Below are positions 40,046-48,035 of a stretch of 48,035 nucleotides of DNA, one piece after another. The notes under the pieces were generated by a model. The model was not told where the DNA came from and searched no databases. It saw only the letters and a program-made list of their open reading frames with translations. Both the position numbers and the translations under genes were made by a program. Origin of the DNA: Nocardioidaceae bacterium (GTDB lineage: Bacteria; Actinomycetota; Actinomycetes; Propionibacteriales; Nocardioidaceae); the NCBI GenBank assembly GCA_025927595.1, contig JAICLD010000002.1, forward strand, positions 1 through 48,035. The letters are read 5' to 3'. Numbering within the stretch: the first letter of the stretch is position 1; each line of letters begins with the position of its first letter.

Positions 40046-41464
40046 ATGACCTCACCCAGCCAGACGCCGTCAGGCCTGCCCATGGACGACGAGACGTACT
40101 CGGCCCTGCAGAAGTCCGCACGGGAGCACCTGTGGATGCACTTCACGCGGATGTCGAGCTACGACCACGCCGACGTCCCGGTGATCGTGCGCGGCGAGGG
40201 CGCCTACGTGTACGACGCCAAGGGCCGGCGCTACCTCGACGCGCTCGCCGGGCTGTTCGTGAGCCAGGTCGGTCACGGTCGCGCCGAGCTCGCGCAGGCG
40301 GCCGCGCGGCAGGCCTCGGAGCTCGCCTTCTTCCCGCTGTGGTCCTACGCCCACCCCGAGGCCATCAAGCTGGCCGAGCGGGTGGCGAACTACGCCCCCG
40401 GCGACCTGAACCGGGTGTTCTTCACCAGCGGCGGCGGCGAGGCCGTCGAGTCGGCCTGGAAGCTGGCCAAGAACTACTTCAAGATCACCGGCAGGCCGAT
40501 GAAGCACAAGGTGATCAGCCGCTCGATCGCCTACCACGGGACCACGCAGGGCGCGCTCTCGATCACGGGGCTGCCGGGCCTGAAGGCGGTCTTCGAGCCG
40601 CTGGTGCCCTCGACGTTCCGCGTGCCGAACACGAACTTCTACCGCGCCCCGCAGCCCTACCAGTCCTCGGGCGACCTCGAGGCGTTCGGCCTCTGGGCCG
40701 CGGACCAGATCGCGGTGGCGATCGAGAACGAGGGACCCGAGACGGTCGCCGCGGTCTTCCTCGAGCCCGTGCAGAACGCCGGCGGCTGCTTCCCGCCGCC
40801 TCCCGGCTACTTCCAGCGGGTCCGCGAGATCTGCGACCGGTACGACGTCCTGCTCGTCAGCGACGAGGTGATCTGCGCCTTCGGGCGGCTCGGGCACATG
40901 TTCGGTGCCGAGCGCTACGGCTACCAGCCCGACATGATCACCTGCGCGAAGGGCCTCACGTCCGGCTACTCCCCGCTCGGCGCCATGATCGCCTCCGACC
41001 GGCTGATGGAGCCGTTCCTGCACGGCACCGAGACGTTCGCGCACGGCTACACGTTCGGCGGCCACCCGGTGTCCACGGCGGTCGGCAACGCGAACCTCGA
41101 CATCTTCGAGCGGGAGGGCCTCAACCGCCACGTGCTCGACACCCAGGACGCGTTCCGCGCCACCTTGGAGAAGCTGACCGACCTGCCGATCGTGGGCGAC
41201 GTCCGTGGCGACGGCTTCTTCTACGGCATCGAGATGGTCAAGGACAAGGCGACCAAGGAGACCTTCGACGACGTCGAGGCCGAGCGGCTGCTGCGCGGCT
41301 TCCTGTCCAAGGCGCTGTTCGACGCGGGTCTCTACTGCCGCGCCGACGACCGCGGCGACCCGGTGATCCAGCTCGCTCCCCCGCTGACCTGCGACCAGGA
41401 GCACTTCGACGAGATCGAGCAGAAGCTGCGCTCGGTGCTCGAGGAGGCCTGGACCAAGCTGTGA
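40046..41464 (+). CDS. Class III aminotransferase (putative polyamine/omega-amino acid:pyruvate aminotransferase)
   Basis: HADVPVIVRGEGAYVYDAKGRRYLDALAGLFVSQVGHGRAELAQAAARQASELAFFPLWSYAHPEAIKLAERVANYAPGDLNRVFFTSGGGEAVESAWKLAKNYFK; VSDEVICAFGRLG. Confidence 0.88.
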   Translation: MTSPSQTPSGLPMDDETYSALQKSAREHLWMHFTRMSSYDHADVPVIVRGEGAYVYDAKGRRYLDALAGLFVSQVGHGRAELAQAAARQASELAFFPLWSYAHPEAIKLAERVANYAPGDLNRVFFTSGGGEAVESAWKLAKNYFKITGRPMKHKVISRSIAYHGTTQGALSITGLPGLKAVFEPLVPSTFRVPNTNFYRAPQPYQSSGDLEAFGLWAADQIAVAIENEGPETVAAVFLEPVQNAGGCFPPPPGYFQRVREICDRYDVLLVSDEVICAFGRLGHMFGAERYGYQPDMITCAKGLTSGYSPLGAMIASDRLMEPFLHGTETFAHGYTFGGHPVSTAVGNANLDIFEREGLNRHVLDTQDAFRATLEKLTDLPIVGDVRGDGFFYGIEMVKDKATKETFDDVEAERLLRGFLSKALFDAGLYCRADDRGDPVIQLAPPLTCDQEHFDEIEQKLRSVLEEAWTKL

Positions 41465-41468
41465 CCTG

Positions 41469-41483
41469 GCCCGGCTACCGGGC
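41469..41483. terminator. Short hairpin between convergent aminotransferase and MFS genes
   Basis: GCCCGG-CTA-CCGGGC overlapping the MFS stop codon, a few nt after the aminotransferase stop. Confidence 0.35.
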
Positions 41484-42824
41484 GTAGCTGGACTCCTGCT
41501 CGATGTCGGAGCGGCTGTGGTCGTGCATCGCGGCCAGCGCGGCCAGCGTGATCACCGACGAGATCAGGATGTACACCGAGACGGCGTAGCCGGTGTCGAA
41601 GGTGTGGATCAGCCAGGTCGCGATCAGGGCCGCGGGGCCCCCGGCCACGACGGAGGCGAGCTGGTAGCCGAGCCCGGCGCCTCCGTACCGCAGTGACGTC
41701 GGGAAGCTCTCGGCGATCAGGGACGCCTGCGGGCCGTACTGCATGGAGTGCGGCACCAGGCCGAGGCAGACCGCGACGAACACCAGCCAGGTGACGTTGC
41801 TGTCGAGCAGCGCGAAGTACACGAAGCCCCACACGCCCATGAGCGCGGCGCCGGCGGCGTACACCTTCTTGCGCCCGACCGTGTCCGAGAGGTTGCCGAA
41901 GAACGGCACCAGGACGAACTCCAGGGCCGCCGCGATCAGCGTGCCGATCAGCACGAAGTTGTTCCCGTAGCCGTGCGTGTCGTCGGTGAGGTAGGACAGG
42001 ACGAAGGCGGTCACCACGTAGAACGGCATCTGCTCCGACATCCGCACCAGTGCGGACAGGATGATCGCCCGGGGGTGGTTCCTGATCACCTCGAGCACCG
42101 GCGCCTTCTTGACCGCCTTGTCCGCCACGATCTTGGCGAACATCGGGGTCTCGAGGATCTTCAGCCGGATGTAGAGGCCGATGGCGACCAGGACCAGGCT
42201 GCACAGGAACGGCACCCGCCAGCCCCAGGAGGTGAACGCGGCGTCGTCGGTAGCGGTGCTCAGCAGGGTCAGGAAGCCGGTTCCGAGGATCAGCCCGGAC
42301 GCCACGCCGAGCTGCGGCCAGCTGCCCATCAGCCCGCGCCTCTTCTGGTCGCCCCACTCCATCGACAGGAGCACCGAGCCGCTCCACTCGCCCCCTACCG
42401 CGATGCCCTGCACGACCCGGAGCAGGATCAGCAGCAGGGGCGCGGCGACGCCCCAGCTCGCGGCCCCCGGCAGCACGCCGATCAGCGTCGTGGACAGCCC
42501 CATCATCAGCAGCGTCACGATCAGGGTGACCTTGCGGCCGATCCGGTCACCCCAGTGCCCGAAGATCGCCGCCCCGATCGGGCGGGCCGCGAACCCGACG
42601 AAGTACGTCGCGAAGGACTCCAGGGTCCCGACGTAGTGGGAGGCGTGCGGGAAGAACACGCTGGGGAACACCAGCGCGGACGCGGTCCCGTAGAGGAAGT
42701 AGTCGTACCACTCGATCGTGGTGCCGACCGTGCTCGCCAGGGCGGCACGGCGGACCTGCCGGCCGTGCTCGGCGGTGCCGGCGACCTCGCGGCTCTCGCG
42801 GGCCTGCTGCGGGTCGAGTGTCAT
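41475..42824 (-). CDS. MFS transporter, metabolite:H+ symporter (MHS) family
   Basis: RRAALASTVGTTIEWYDYFLYGTASALVFPSVFFPHASHYVGTLESFATYFVGFAARPIGAAIFGHWGDRIGRK. Confidence 0.9.
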   Translation of the reverse strand: MTLDPQQARESREVAGTAEHGRQVRRAALASTVGTTIEWYDYFLYGTASALVFPSVFFPHASHYVGTLESFATYFVGFAARPIGAAIFGHWGDRIGRKVTLIVTLLMMGLSTTLIGVLPGAASWGVAAPLLLILLRVVQGIAVGGEWSGSVLLSMEWGDQKRRGLMGSWPQLGVASGLILGTGFLTLLSTATDDAAFTSWGWRVPFLCSLVLVAIGLYIRLKILETPMFAKIVADKAVKKAPVLEVIRNHPRAIILSALVRMSEQMPFYVVTAFVLSYLTDDTHGYGNNFVLIGTLIAAALEFVLVPFFGNLSDTVGRKKVYAAGAALMGVWGFVYFALLDSNVTWLVFVAVCLGLVPHSMQYGPQASLIAESFPTSLRYGGAGLGYQLASVVAGGPAALIATWLIHTFDTGYAVSVYILISSVITLAALAAMHDHSRSDIEQESSYAR

Positions 42825-43013
42825 CGTGGGATCCTCTCCGCGGGGCTGTTGGGTGGGCCGTCGGTCTCCATACCCACCGACATGTGACCCCAATCACGTT
42901 CGTCAGCAGCGCGGTCGGGCAGCGGTGGCGACGCGGTGTGCTCGGCACCGGACCCCGGGAGGGCTAGGCTCGCCCGGACCGCCGGACGACGAGGGGGACC
43001 CGCGCTGGGACTC

Positions 43014-43748
43014 GTGCTGCTGCTCGCCGGCATGGTGGGCGTCCTGATCGGCATGGTGGGCGTCGGCGGGGTGCTCCTGCCGCCGGGGCTGGTGACCCTG
43101 GGCGGGATGGGACCGCACGCCGCCACCGCGACGAGCACCTGGGCGTTCCTGTTCACCGGCGTGGTGGGAACCGCCGCCTACGCCTGGCGCGGCGTGGTCC
43201 CCTGGCCGATGCTGACGCGGCTCGCCGTGGGGCTGGTGCCCGCGGCCTTCCTCGGGGCGGCCGCGAACGCCCTGCTCCCCGCGCCGGCGGTGCTGCTGCT
43301 CCTGGCGCTGCTCACCCTGCTCGTCGGCGTCCGGCAGCTGCTCCGGCCCCGCGCCGCCGGCTCGGGCCGCGGGCCCGGGACGGCCGGCCTGGTGGCCGTC
43401 GGCGTCGGGGTCGGGTTCACCTGCGCGCTGACCGGGACCGGCGGGCCGGTGCTGCTCGTGCCGGTCCTGCTGGCCCTCGGGGTCGCCCCCGTGCGCGCGG
43501 TCGCGGTCAGCCAGGCCGCCCAGCTCGCGATCGTCGTGCCGGCCTCCGCCGGCTACCTCCAGGCGGGCGTCACCGACGTCCGGCTCGGCAGCCTGCTCGG
43601 CGTGCTGGCCGCCGGTGGGACGGTCGTGGGCGCCCTCCTCGCGACGCGGATGCGCCCGGCCCGCCTGGGACAGGTCGTGGCGCTCGCCTGCACCGTGGCG
43701 GGGGGCTTCCTGCTGGTCCGCACGGTCGGCGGCCTGGCGGGGTGGTAG
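43014..43748 (+). CDS. TauE/SafE (DUF81) family membrane protein
   Basis: VLLLAGMVGVLIGMVGVGGVLLPPGLVTLGGMGPHAATATSTWAFLFTGVVGTAAYAWRGVVPWPMLTRLAVGLVPAAFLGAA; start uncertain. Confidence 0.8.
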   Translation: MLLLAGMVGVLIGMVGVGGVLLPPGLVTLGGMGPHAATATSTWAFLFTGVVGTAAYAWRGVVPWPMLTRLAVGLVPAAFLGAAANALLPAPAVLLLLALLTLLVGVRQLLRPRAAGSGRGPGTAGLVAVGVGVGFTCALTGTGGPVLLVPVLLALGVAPVRAVAVSQAAQLAIVVPASAGYLQAGVTDVRLGSLLGVLAAGGTVVGALLATRMRPARLGQVVALACTVAGGFLLVRTVGGLAGW

Positions 43749-43752
43749 CCGC

Positions 43753-45165
43753 TCAGGAGTCGAAGCCGAGGCCGGCCCGGTCGAGCGCCCGCAGCCACAG
43801 GTTGCGACGGCCGCCGTCGGCGTCGGCTCGCGCCAGCGACCACCGGGTCAGCTGCACGCCGGCGTACCGGAACGGCTCGGGAGGGAACGGCAGCGGCCGG
43901 CGGCGGGTCATCGCCAACCGGGTCCGCTCGGTCTCCCGGCCGGTGGTCGCGCGGTCCAGCAGGTCCAGGGCGACGTCGGCGCCGAACCGGGTAGCGGCCA
44001 CCCCGAGGCCGGTGTACCCGACCGCGTACGCGACCCGGCCGCCGTACGCCGTCCCGAAGAGCGCCGTGAAGCGGGTGGAGGTGTCGATCACGCCGCCCCA
44101 ACGGTGCGTGAAGCGGAGCCCCTCGAGCTGGGGGAACGTGTCGAGGAAGTGCTCGGCGAGCCGCTCGTGGGTGCGCGACTGCTCCAGGCGGGGTTCGATC
44201 CGGCTGCCGAAGTGGTACACCGCGTCGTAGCCGCCCCACAGGATCCGGTCGTCGCGGGTCAGGCGGTAGTAGTGGAACATGTTCGACGCGTCGCCGACCC
44301 CCTGCCGGTTCCTCCAGCCGACGGCCTCGCGCTGCGCCGGGGAGAGCGGCTCGCTCATCAGCACGTAGTCGTACACCGGGACCGTCATCAGCCGCAGCCG
44401 CCGCAGCAGCGAGGGGAAGGCGTTGGTGCCCAGGACCACCTGGCGGGCGCGCACCTCGCCGTCCCCGGTGCGCAGGTGCACGCCGCCGGCGTGCTCGTCC
44501 ACGGACCGGACCGGGGTGCCCTCGTACACCCGGACCCCGGCGGCGAGCACCGCCTCGCGCAGCCCCCATGCCAGTCGAGCCGGCTCCACCATGGCCGTGC
44601 CGGCGCGGTCCCACAGCCCGGCCAGGTAGCGCGGGGAGTCGACCTCGGCCCGGACGCCGGCCTCGTCCAGCAGCACGACGTCGTGCCCGACCCCCGTCAT
44701 CGCGGTCGCCAGGTCGTGCAGCTCGAGCGCCTCGTGCGGGGACCGCGCGACGGTCAGCTCGCCGGTGTCCTCCCAGGCGCAGTCGATGCCGTGGCTGCGG
44801 ACCGTCTCGGCGATGTCGCGCAGGTTCTCCGCACCGAGGCGCTCGAGCTCCGGCAGCTCGTCGGGCCACCGCTCGACGCCGTTGCCGAAGCCATGGGTCA
44901 GGCTCGCGGAGGCGAAGCCGCCGTTGCGCCCGCTCGCCTGGTCGCCGCACCGGCCCGCCTCGAGCAGGACGACGTCGCGGGCCGGGTCGCGCTCCTTCGC
45001 CCGCAGCGCTGCCCAGAGGCCGGTGTAGCCGCCGCCGACGACGGCGAGGTCGGTCGCCTCGGGCCCGTGCAGCGGGGCCAGGGCCGCCGGCCGCGCCGGG
45101 TCGTCGAGCCAGTAGGTGCGAGGCGCGGCGTCGGCGAGAGACCGCAGCGCTGCGGTGCCCACCAC
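43753..45165 (-). CDS. FAD-dependent amine/amino acid oxidoreductase (PuuB/gamma-glutamylputrescine oxidase-like)
   Basis: TDLAVVGGGYTGLWAALRAKERDPARDVVLLEAGRCGDQASGRNGGFASASLTHGFGNGVERWPDEL; next to polyamine ABC transporter. Confidence 0.82.
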   Translation of the reverse strand: MVGTAALRSLADAAPRTYWLDDPARPAALAPLHGPEATDLAVVGGGYTGLWAALRAKERDPARDVVLLEAGRCGDQASGRNGGFASASLTHGFGNGVERWPDELPELERLGAENLRDIAETVRSHGIDCAWEDTGELTVARSPHEALELHDLATAMTGVGHDVVLLDEAGVRAEVDSPRYLAGLWDRAGTAMVEPARLAWGLREAVLAAGVRVYEGTPVRSVDEHAGGVHLRTGDGEVRARQVVLGTNAFPSLLRRLRLMTVPVYDYVLMSEPLSPAQREAVGWRNRQGVGDASNMFHYYRLTRDDRILWGGYDAVYHFGSRIEPRLEQSRTHERLAEHFLDTFPQLEGLRFTHRWGGVIDTSTRFTALFGTAYGGRVAYAVGYTGLGVAATRFGADVALDLLDRATTGRETERTRLAMTRRRPLPFPPEPFRYAGVQLTRWSLARADADGGRRNLWLRALDRAGLGFDS

Positions 45166-45166
45166 G

Positions 45167-46000
45167 TCAGGCCGGGCGGCGTCGCTGCAGCGCGCTGCCG
45201 GCCAGCACCAGGCCGAGCGCGATCAGGAACATCACCGTGCCGACGACGTTGACCTGGGCCGGGATGCCGCGCTGCGCGGACCCCCAGACGAACATCGGGA
45301 AGGTGATCGTGTTGCCGTGGTTGAAGTTCGTGACGATGAAGTCGTCGAACGAGAGCGAGAAGCTGAGCAGCGCGGCGGCGAGGATGCCCGGGAAGACCAG
45401 CGGGAACGTGACCCGCCAGAACGCCTGCCACTCGTTCGCGTAGAGGTCCATGGCGGCCTGCTCCAGCGTGGAGTCGAGCCCGGCCAGCCGGGCCTTGACG
45501 GTCACCACCACGAACGACAGGCAGAACATGATGTGGGCGACCAGGATCGACCAGAAGCCCAGCTTGCCCGCGAGCCCGACACTGCTGAACAGGGCGAGCA
45601 GCGAGGAGCCCATGACGACCTCGGGAGTCGCCATCGGCAGGAAGATCAGCAGGCTCGTGGCCGCCCGGCCCCGGAACCGGTGACGCACCAGCGCGAAGGC
45701 CACGAGCGTCCCCAGCAGGGTCGCCACGACGGTCGCGAGGAAGCCGATCTGCAGGCTGGTCACGACCGCGCCGCACATGCCGCTCGACTGGCAGGGGTTC
45801 GCCCAGTTGTCCCACGTGAAGGCGTCGAACTCGTAGGACAGCCTGCTCGTCGGCTGGTTGAACGACATCAGCACGACGAAGAAGATCGGCAGGAACATGT
45901 AGACGAGGACCACGAGGGCGACCGCCATGACGACGTGGTCGCCGACCCAGCGGCCGGTCCGCTGGAGGGACGAGGTCCGGCTGACGGTGGTCGCGGTCAC
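45167..46000 (-). CDS. potC: Spermidine/putrescine ABC transporter permease (PotC type)
   Basis: VTATTVSRTSSLQRTGRWVGDHVVMAVALVVLVYMFLPIFFVVLMSFNQPTSRLSYEFDAFTWDNW; GTG start overlaps potB stop. Confidence 0.9.
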   Translation of the reverse strand: MTATTVSRTSSLQRTGRWVGDHVVMAVALVVLVYMFLPIFFVVLMSFNQPTSRLSYEFDAFTWDNWANPCQSSGMCGAVVTSLQIGFLATVVATLLGTLVAFALVRHRFRGRAATSLLIFLPMATPEVVMGSSLLALFSSVGLAGKLGFWSILVAHIMFCLSFVVVTVKARLAGLDSTLEQAAMDLYANEWQAFWRVTFPLVFPGILAAALLSFSLSFDDFIVTNFNHGNTITFPMFVWGSAQRGIPAQVNVVGTVMFLIALGLVLAGSALQRRRPA

Positions 46001-46917
46001 ACCAGCTCCTCGGTCCCGGCGCGGCGGACGTACACGAGCACCATCACGACGATGGCCGCCATCAGCACGACCGAGCAGGCGGCCGCGACGGGGTAGTTCA
46101 GCTGCACCAGGAAGGTGTTGTCGATGACGTTGCCGATCATGTACTGCCTCGGAGTGCCGAGCAGCTGGGCGTTGATGTAGTCCCCGGCCGCGGGGATGAA
46201 GGTGAGCAGGGTTCCGGCCACCACTCCCGGCATCGACAGGGGCAGCGTGATCTTGCGGAAGGACGTGACCCCGTCGGCGTACAGGTCCTTGCCCGCCTCC
46301 ACCAGCCGCAGGTCGATCTTCTCGAGGCTGGCGTAGATCGGCAGCACCATGAACGGCAGGAAGTTGTAGGTGAGGCCGGTCACGACGGCCACGGACGTGG
46401 CCAGCAACCGGCTGTCGGGGCCCAGGAGGTGCAGGAACTGCAGCGAGCTCACCACGAAGCCGTTGTCGGCGAGGATCGACTTCCACGCCAGCGTGCGGAC
46501 GAGGAAGCTGGTGAAGAACGGTGCGATCACCATGACCAGCATGAGGTTCTTCCATCGGCCGGCCTTGACCGCGATCGCGTACGCCAGCGGGTAGCCGAGG
46601 AGCAGCGCCAGGACGGTGGCGCTCAGGGCGTAGTACAGCGACCGCAGGAACGGGTCGCGGTACTGCGAGAGCACGTCGAGGTAGGTTCCGAACGACCACG
46701 TCATGGCGTAGCCGGTGTCCAGCGAGCCGTTCGGGTCGTAGAGGGACGTGGCGAGCAGCTGCACGGTGGGCACGGCGAAGAACAGCAGCAGCCACAGCAT
46801 GCCCGGCAGCAGGAGCAGGTAGCCCGCGCGCGAGCTCCTGCGGCGGGGCTCCTCCCGGTCGCCGTCCCTCGGGTCGAGCGAGCCGCCGACCGTCGCCCCG
46901 GCCTGCGCGACGCTCAT
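45997..46917 (-). CDS. potB: Spermidine/putrescine ABC transporter permease (PotB type)
   Basis: MSVAQAGATVGGSLDPRDGDREEPRRRSSRAGYLLLLPGMLWLLLFFAVPTVQLLATSLYDPNG; EAA-type loop ADGVTSFRKITLPLSMPGVVAG. Confidence 0.9.
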   Translation of the reverse strand: MSVAQAGATVGGSLDPRDGDREEPRRRSSRAGYLLLLPGMLWLLLFFAVPTVQLLATSLYDPNGSLDTGYAMTWSFGTYLDVLSQYRDPFLRSLYYALSATVLALLLGYPLAYAIAVKAGRWKNLMLVMVIAPFFTSFLVRTLAWKSILADNGFVVSSLQFLHLLGPDSRLLATSVAVVTGLTYNFLPFMVLPIYASLEKIDLRLVEAGKDLYADGVTSFRKITLPLSMPGVVAGTLLTFIPAAGDYINAQLLGTPRQYMIGNVIDNTFLVQLNYPVAAACSVVLMAAIVVMVLVYVRRAGTEELV

Positions 46918-48035
46918 GCGGGCTGGGTGCCGACGAGCTCGGCGTAGCTCTGGTCCCCGGCGTGGGCGTCCTGGTCGGCGTCGAGCAGGAAGGTGTGCTC
47001 GGGGGACCACCGCAGGTCCACAGGGGATCCCGGCCGGAACGCCCGGTGGGCACCGCTGTTCTGCTCGAAGACCGTGAGCTCCTGTCCCCAGGGCATCTGG
47101 ACGAGGTACTGCGTGCTGACCCCGATGAAGCTGACGTCGCTGACGACACCGCCCACCAGGACGTTCGAACCGGCGGACTCGACCGAGCCCGCGTCCGCGA
47201 GGAACACCTTCTCCGGCCGCACGCCCACCCAGACCGTGCCATCGCTGCGTCGGGCGCGGGACGCCTGGGCGGTCAGCCTGCAGCCGTAGGCGTCGACGAC
47301 CACGTCGGTCCCCCGCGCCTCGAGGACGCCGGCGCGCACCAGGTTGGACTGCCCCAGGAAGTTGGAGACGAAGGTCGTGGCGGGGTCGTCGTACAGCTCC
47401 GACGGGCTGCCCATCTGCTCGATCACCCCCTGGTTCATCACCGCGATGGTGTCGGCCATCGTCATGGCCTCCTCCTGGTCGTGGGTGACGTGCACGAACG
47501 TGATGCCGACCTCGGTCTGGATCCGCTTGAGCTCGATCTGCATCTGGCGGCGCAGCTTCAGGTCCAGCGCCCCCAGGGGCTCGTCCAGGAGCAGCACCTG
47601 CGGGCGGTTGATCAGCGCGCGCGCGAGCGCCACCCGCTGCTGCTGGCCGCCGGAGAGCTGGGCCGGCCGGCGCTTGTCGTAGCCGCCCAGCTCGACGAGC
47701 TCGAGCATCTCGTGGACCTGCCGCTTGACGTCCTTGACCCCGCGGCGACGCAAGCCGAAGGCGACGTTCTCGAAGATGTCGAGGTGCGGGAACAGCGCAT
47801 AGCTCTGGAACACGGTGTTGACCGGTCGCTTGTAGGGCCGGAGCCGGCTGATGTCCCGGCCGGCGATCGTGATGGTGCCCGACGTCGGCTCCTCGAGGCC
47901 GGCGACCATCCGCAGCGTCGTCGTCTTCCCGCAGCCGGACGGCCCGAGCAGGGCGAAGAACCGGCCCTGCTCGACCAGGAGGTCGAGGGCGTCCACGGCG
48001 GTGAAGTCCCCGAAGCGCTTGGTGACGGCGGTGAG
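46914..48035 (-). CDS. potA: Spermidine/putrescine ABC transporter ATP-binding protein, N-terminus beyond window
   Basis: Frame open to the edge: LTAVTKRFGDFTAVDALDLLVEQGRFFALLGPSGCGKTTTLRMVAGLEEPTSG; LSGGQQQRVALARAL; TOBE-like C-terminus. Confidence 0.93.
   Translation of the reverse strand, partial: LTAVTKRFGDFTAVDALDLLVEQGRFFALLGPSGCGKTTTLRMVAGLEEPTSGTITIAGRDISRLRPYKRPVNTVFQSYALFPHLDIFENVAFGLRRRGVKDVKRQVHEMLELVELGGYDKRRPAQLSGGQQQRVALARALINRPQVLLLDEPLGALDLKLRRQMQIELKRIQTEVGITFVHVTHDQEEAMTMADTIAVMNQGVIEQMGSPSELYDDPATTFVSNFLGQSNLVRAGVLEARGTDVVVDAYGCRLTAQASRARRSDGTVWVGVRPEKVFLADAGSVESAGSNVLVGGVVSDVSFIGVSTQYLVQMPWGQELTVFEQNSGAHRAFRPGSPVDLRWSPEHTFLLDADQDAHAGDQSYAELVGTQPA

Overview
High-GC actinobacterial chromosome segment (Nocardioides-like by codon usage and gene content; taxonomy is inferred). 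About 38 genes are supported. (1) 1-9.3 kb: choline/glycine-betaine uptake and oxidation block, comprising a truncated FAD oxidoreductase of the DMG/sarcosine-dehydrogenase type, a betaine/choline ABC transporter with a tandem-duplicated permease, betA, betB and an IclR regulator, with divergent purU. Three promoter regions share a GTTGCG-N5-CGCAAC palindrome or its half-sites. (2) 10.3-11.6 kb: a single ORF (AbiEi-like N-terminal wHTH plus PD-(D/E)XK/DUF559-like C-terminus) bracketed by near-identical 68-bp inverted repeats, each made of two hairpins. (3) 11.6-23.8 kb: ribF-truB-rbfA-infB-ylxR-nusA-rimP, two DUF4439-like ferritin-type ORFs, proS and a phosphoesterase. (4) 24-28.7 kb: DUF4081-type GNAT, DctA-like symporter and a CitA/CitB-type two-component system. 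(5) 28.7-32.3 kb: ispG-rseP-dxr. (6) 32.3-48 kb: GABA/putrescine catabolism and uptake genes (gabT, saccharopine-dehydrogenase-like, aminobutyraldehyde dehydrogenase, class III aminotransferase, PuuB-like oxidase, potCBA). Most notable unexplained structures: the inverted-repeat-bracketed AbiEi/nuclease ORF, and a two-armed array with an exact 32-bp period (4 forward + 3 inverted units) between gabT and the saccharopine-dehydrogenase-like gene. No tRNA, rRNA or CRISPR was recognised. All calls come from reading the sequence and ORF translations; no searches were run.
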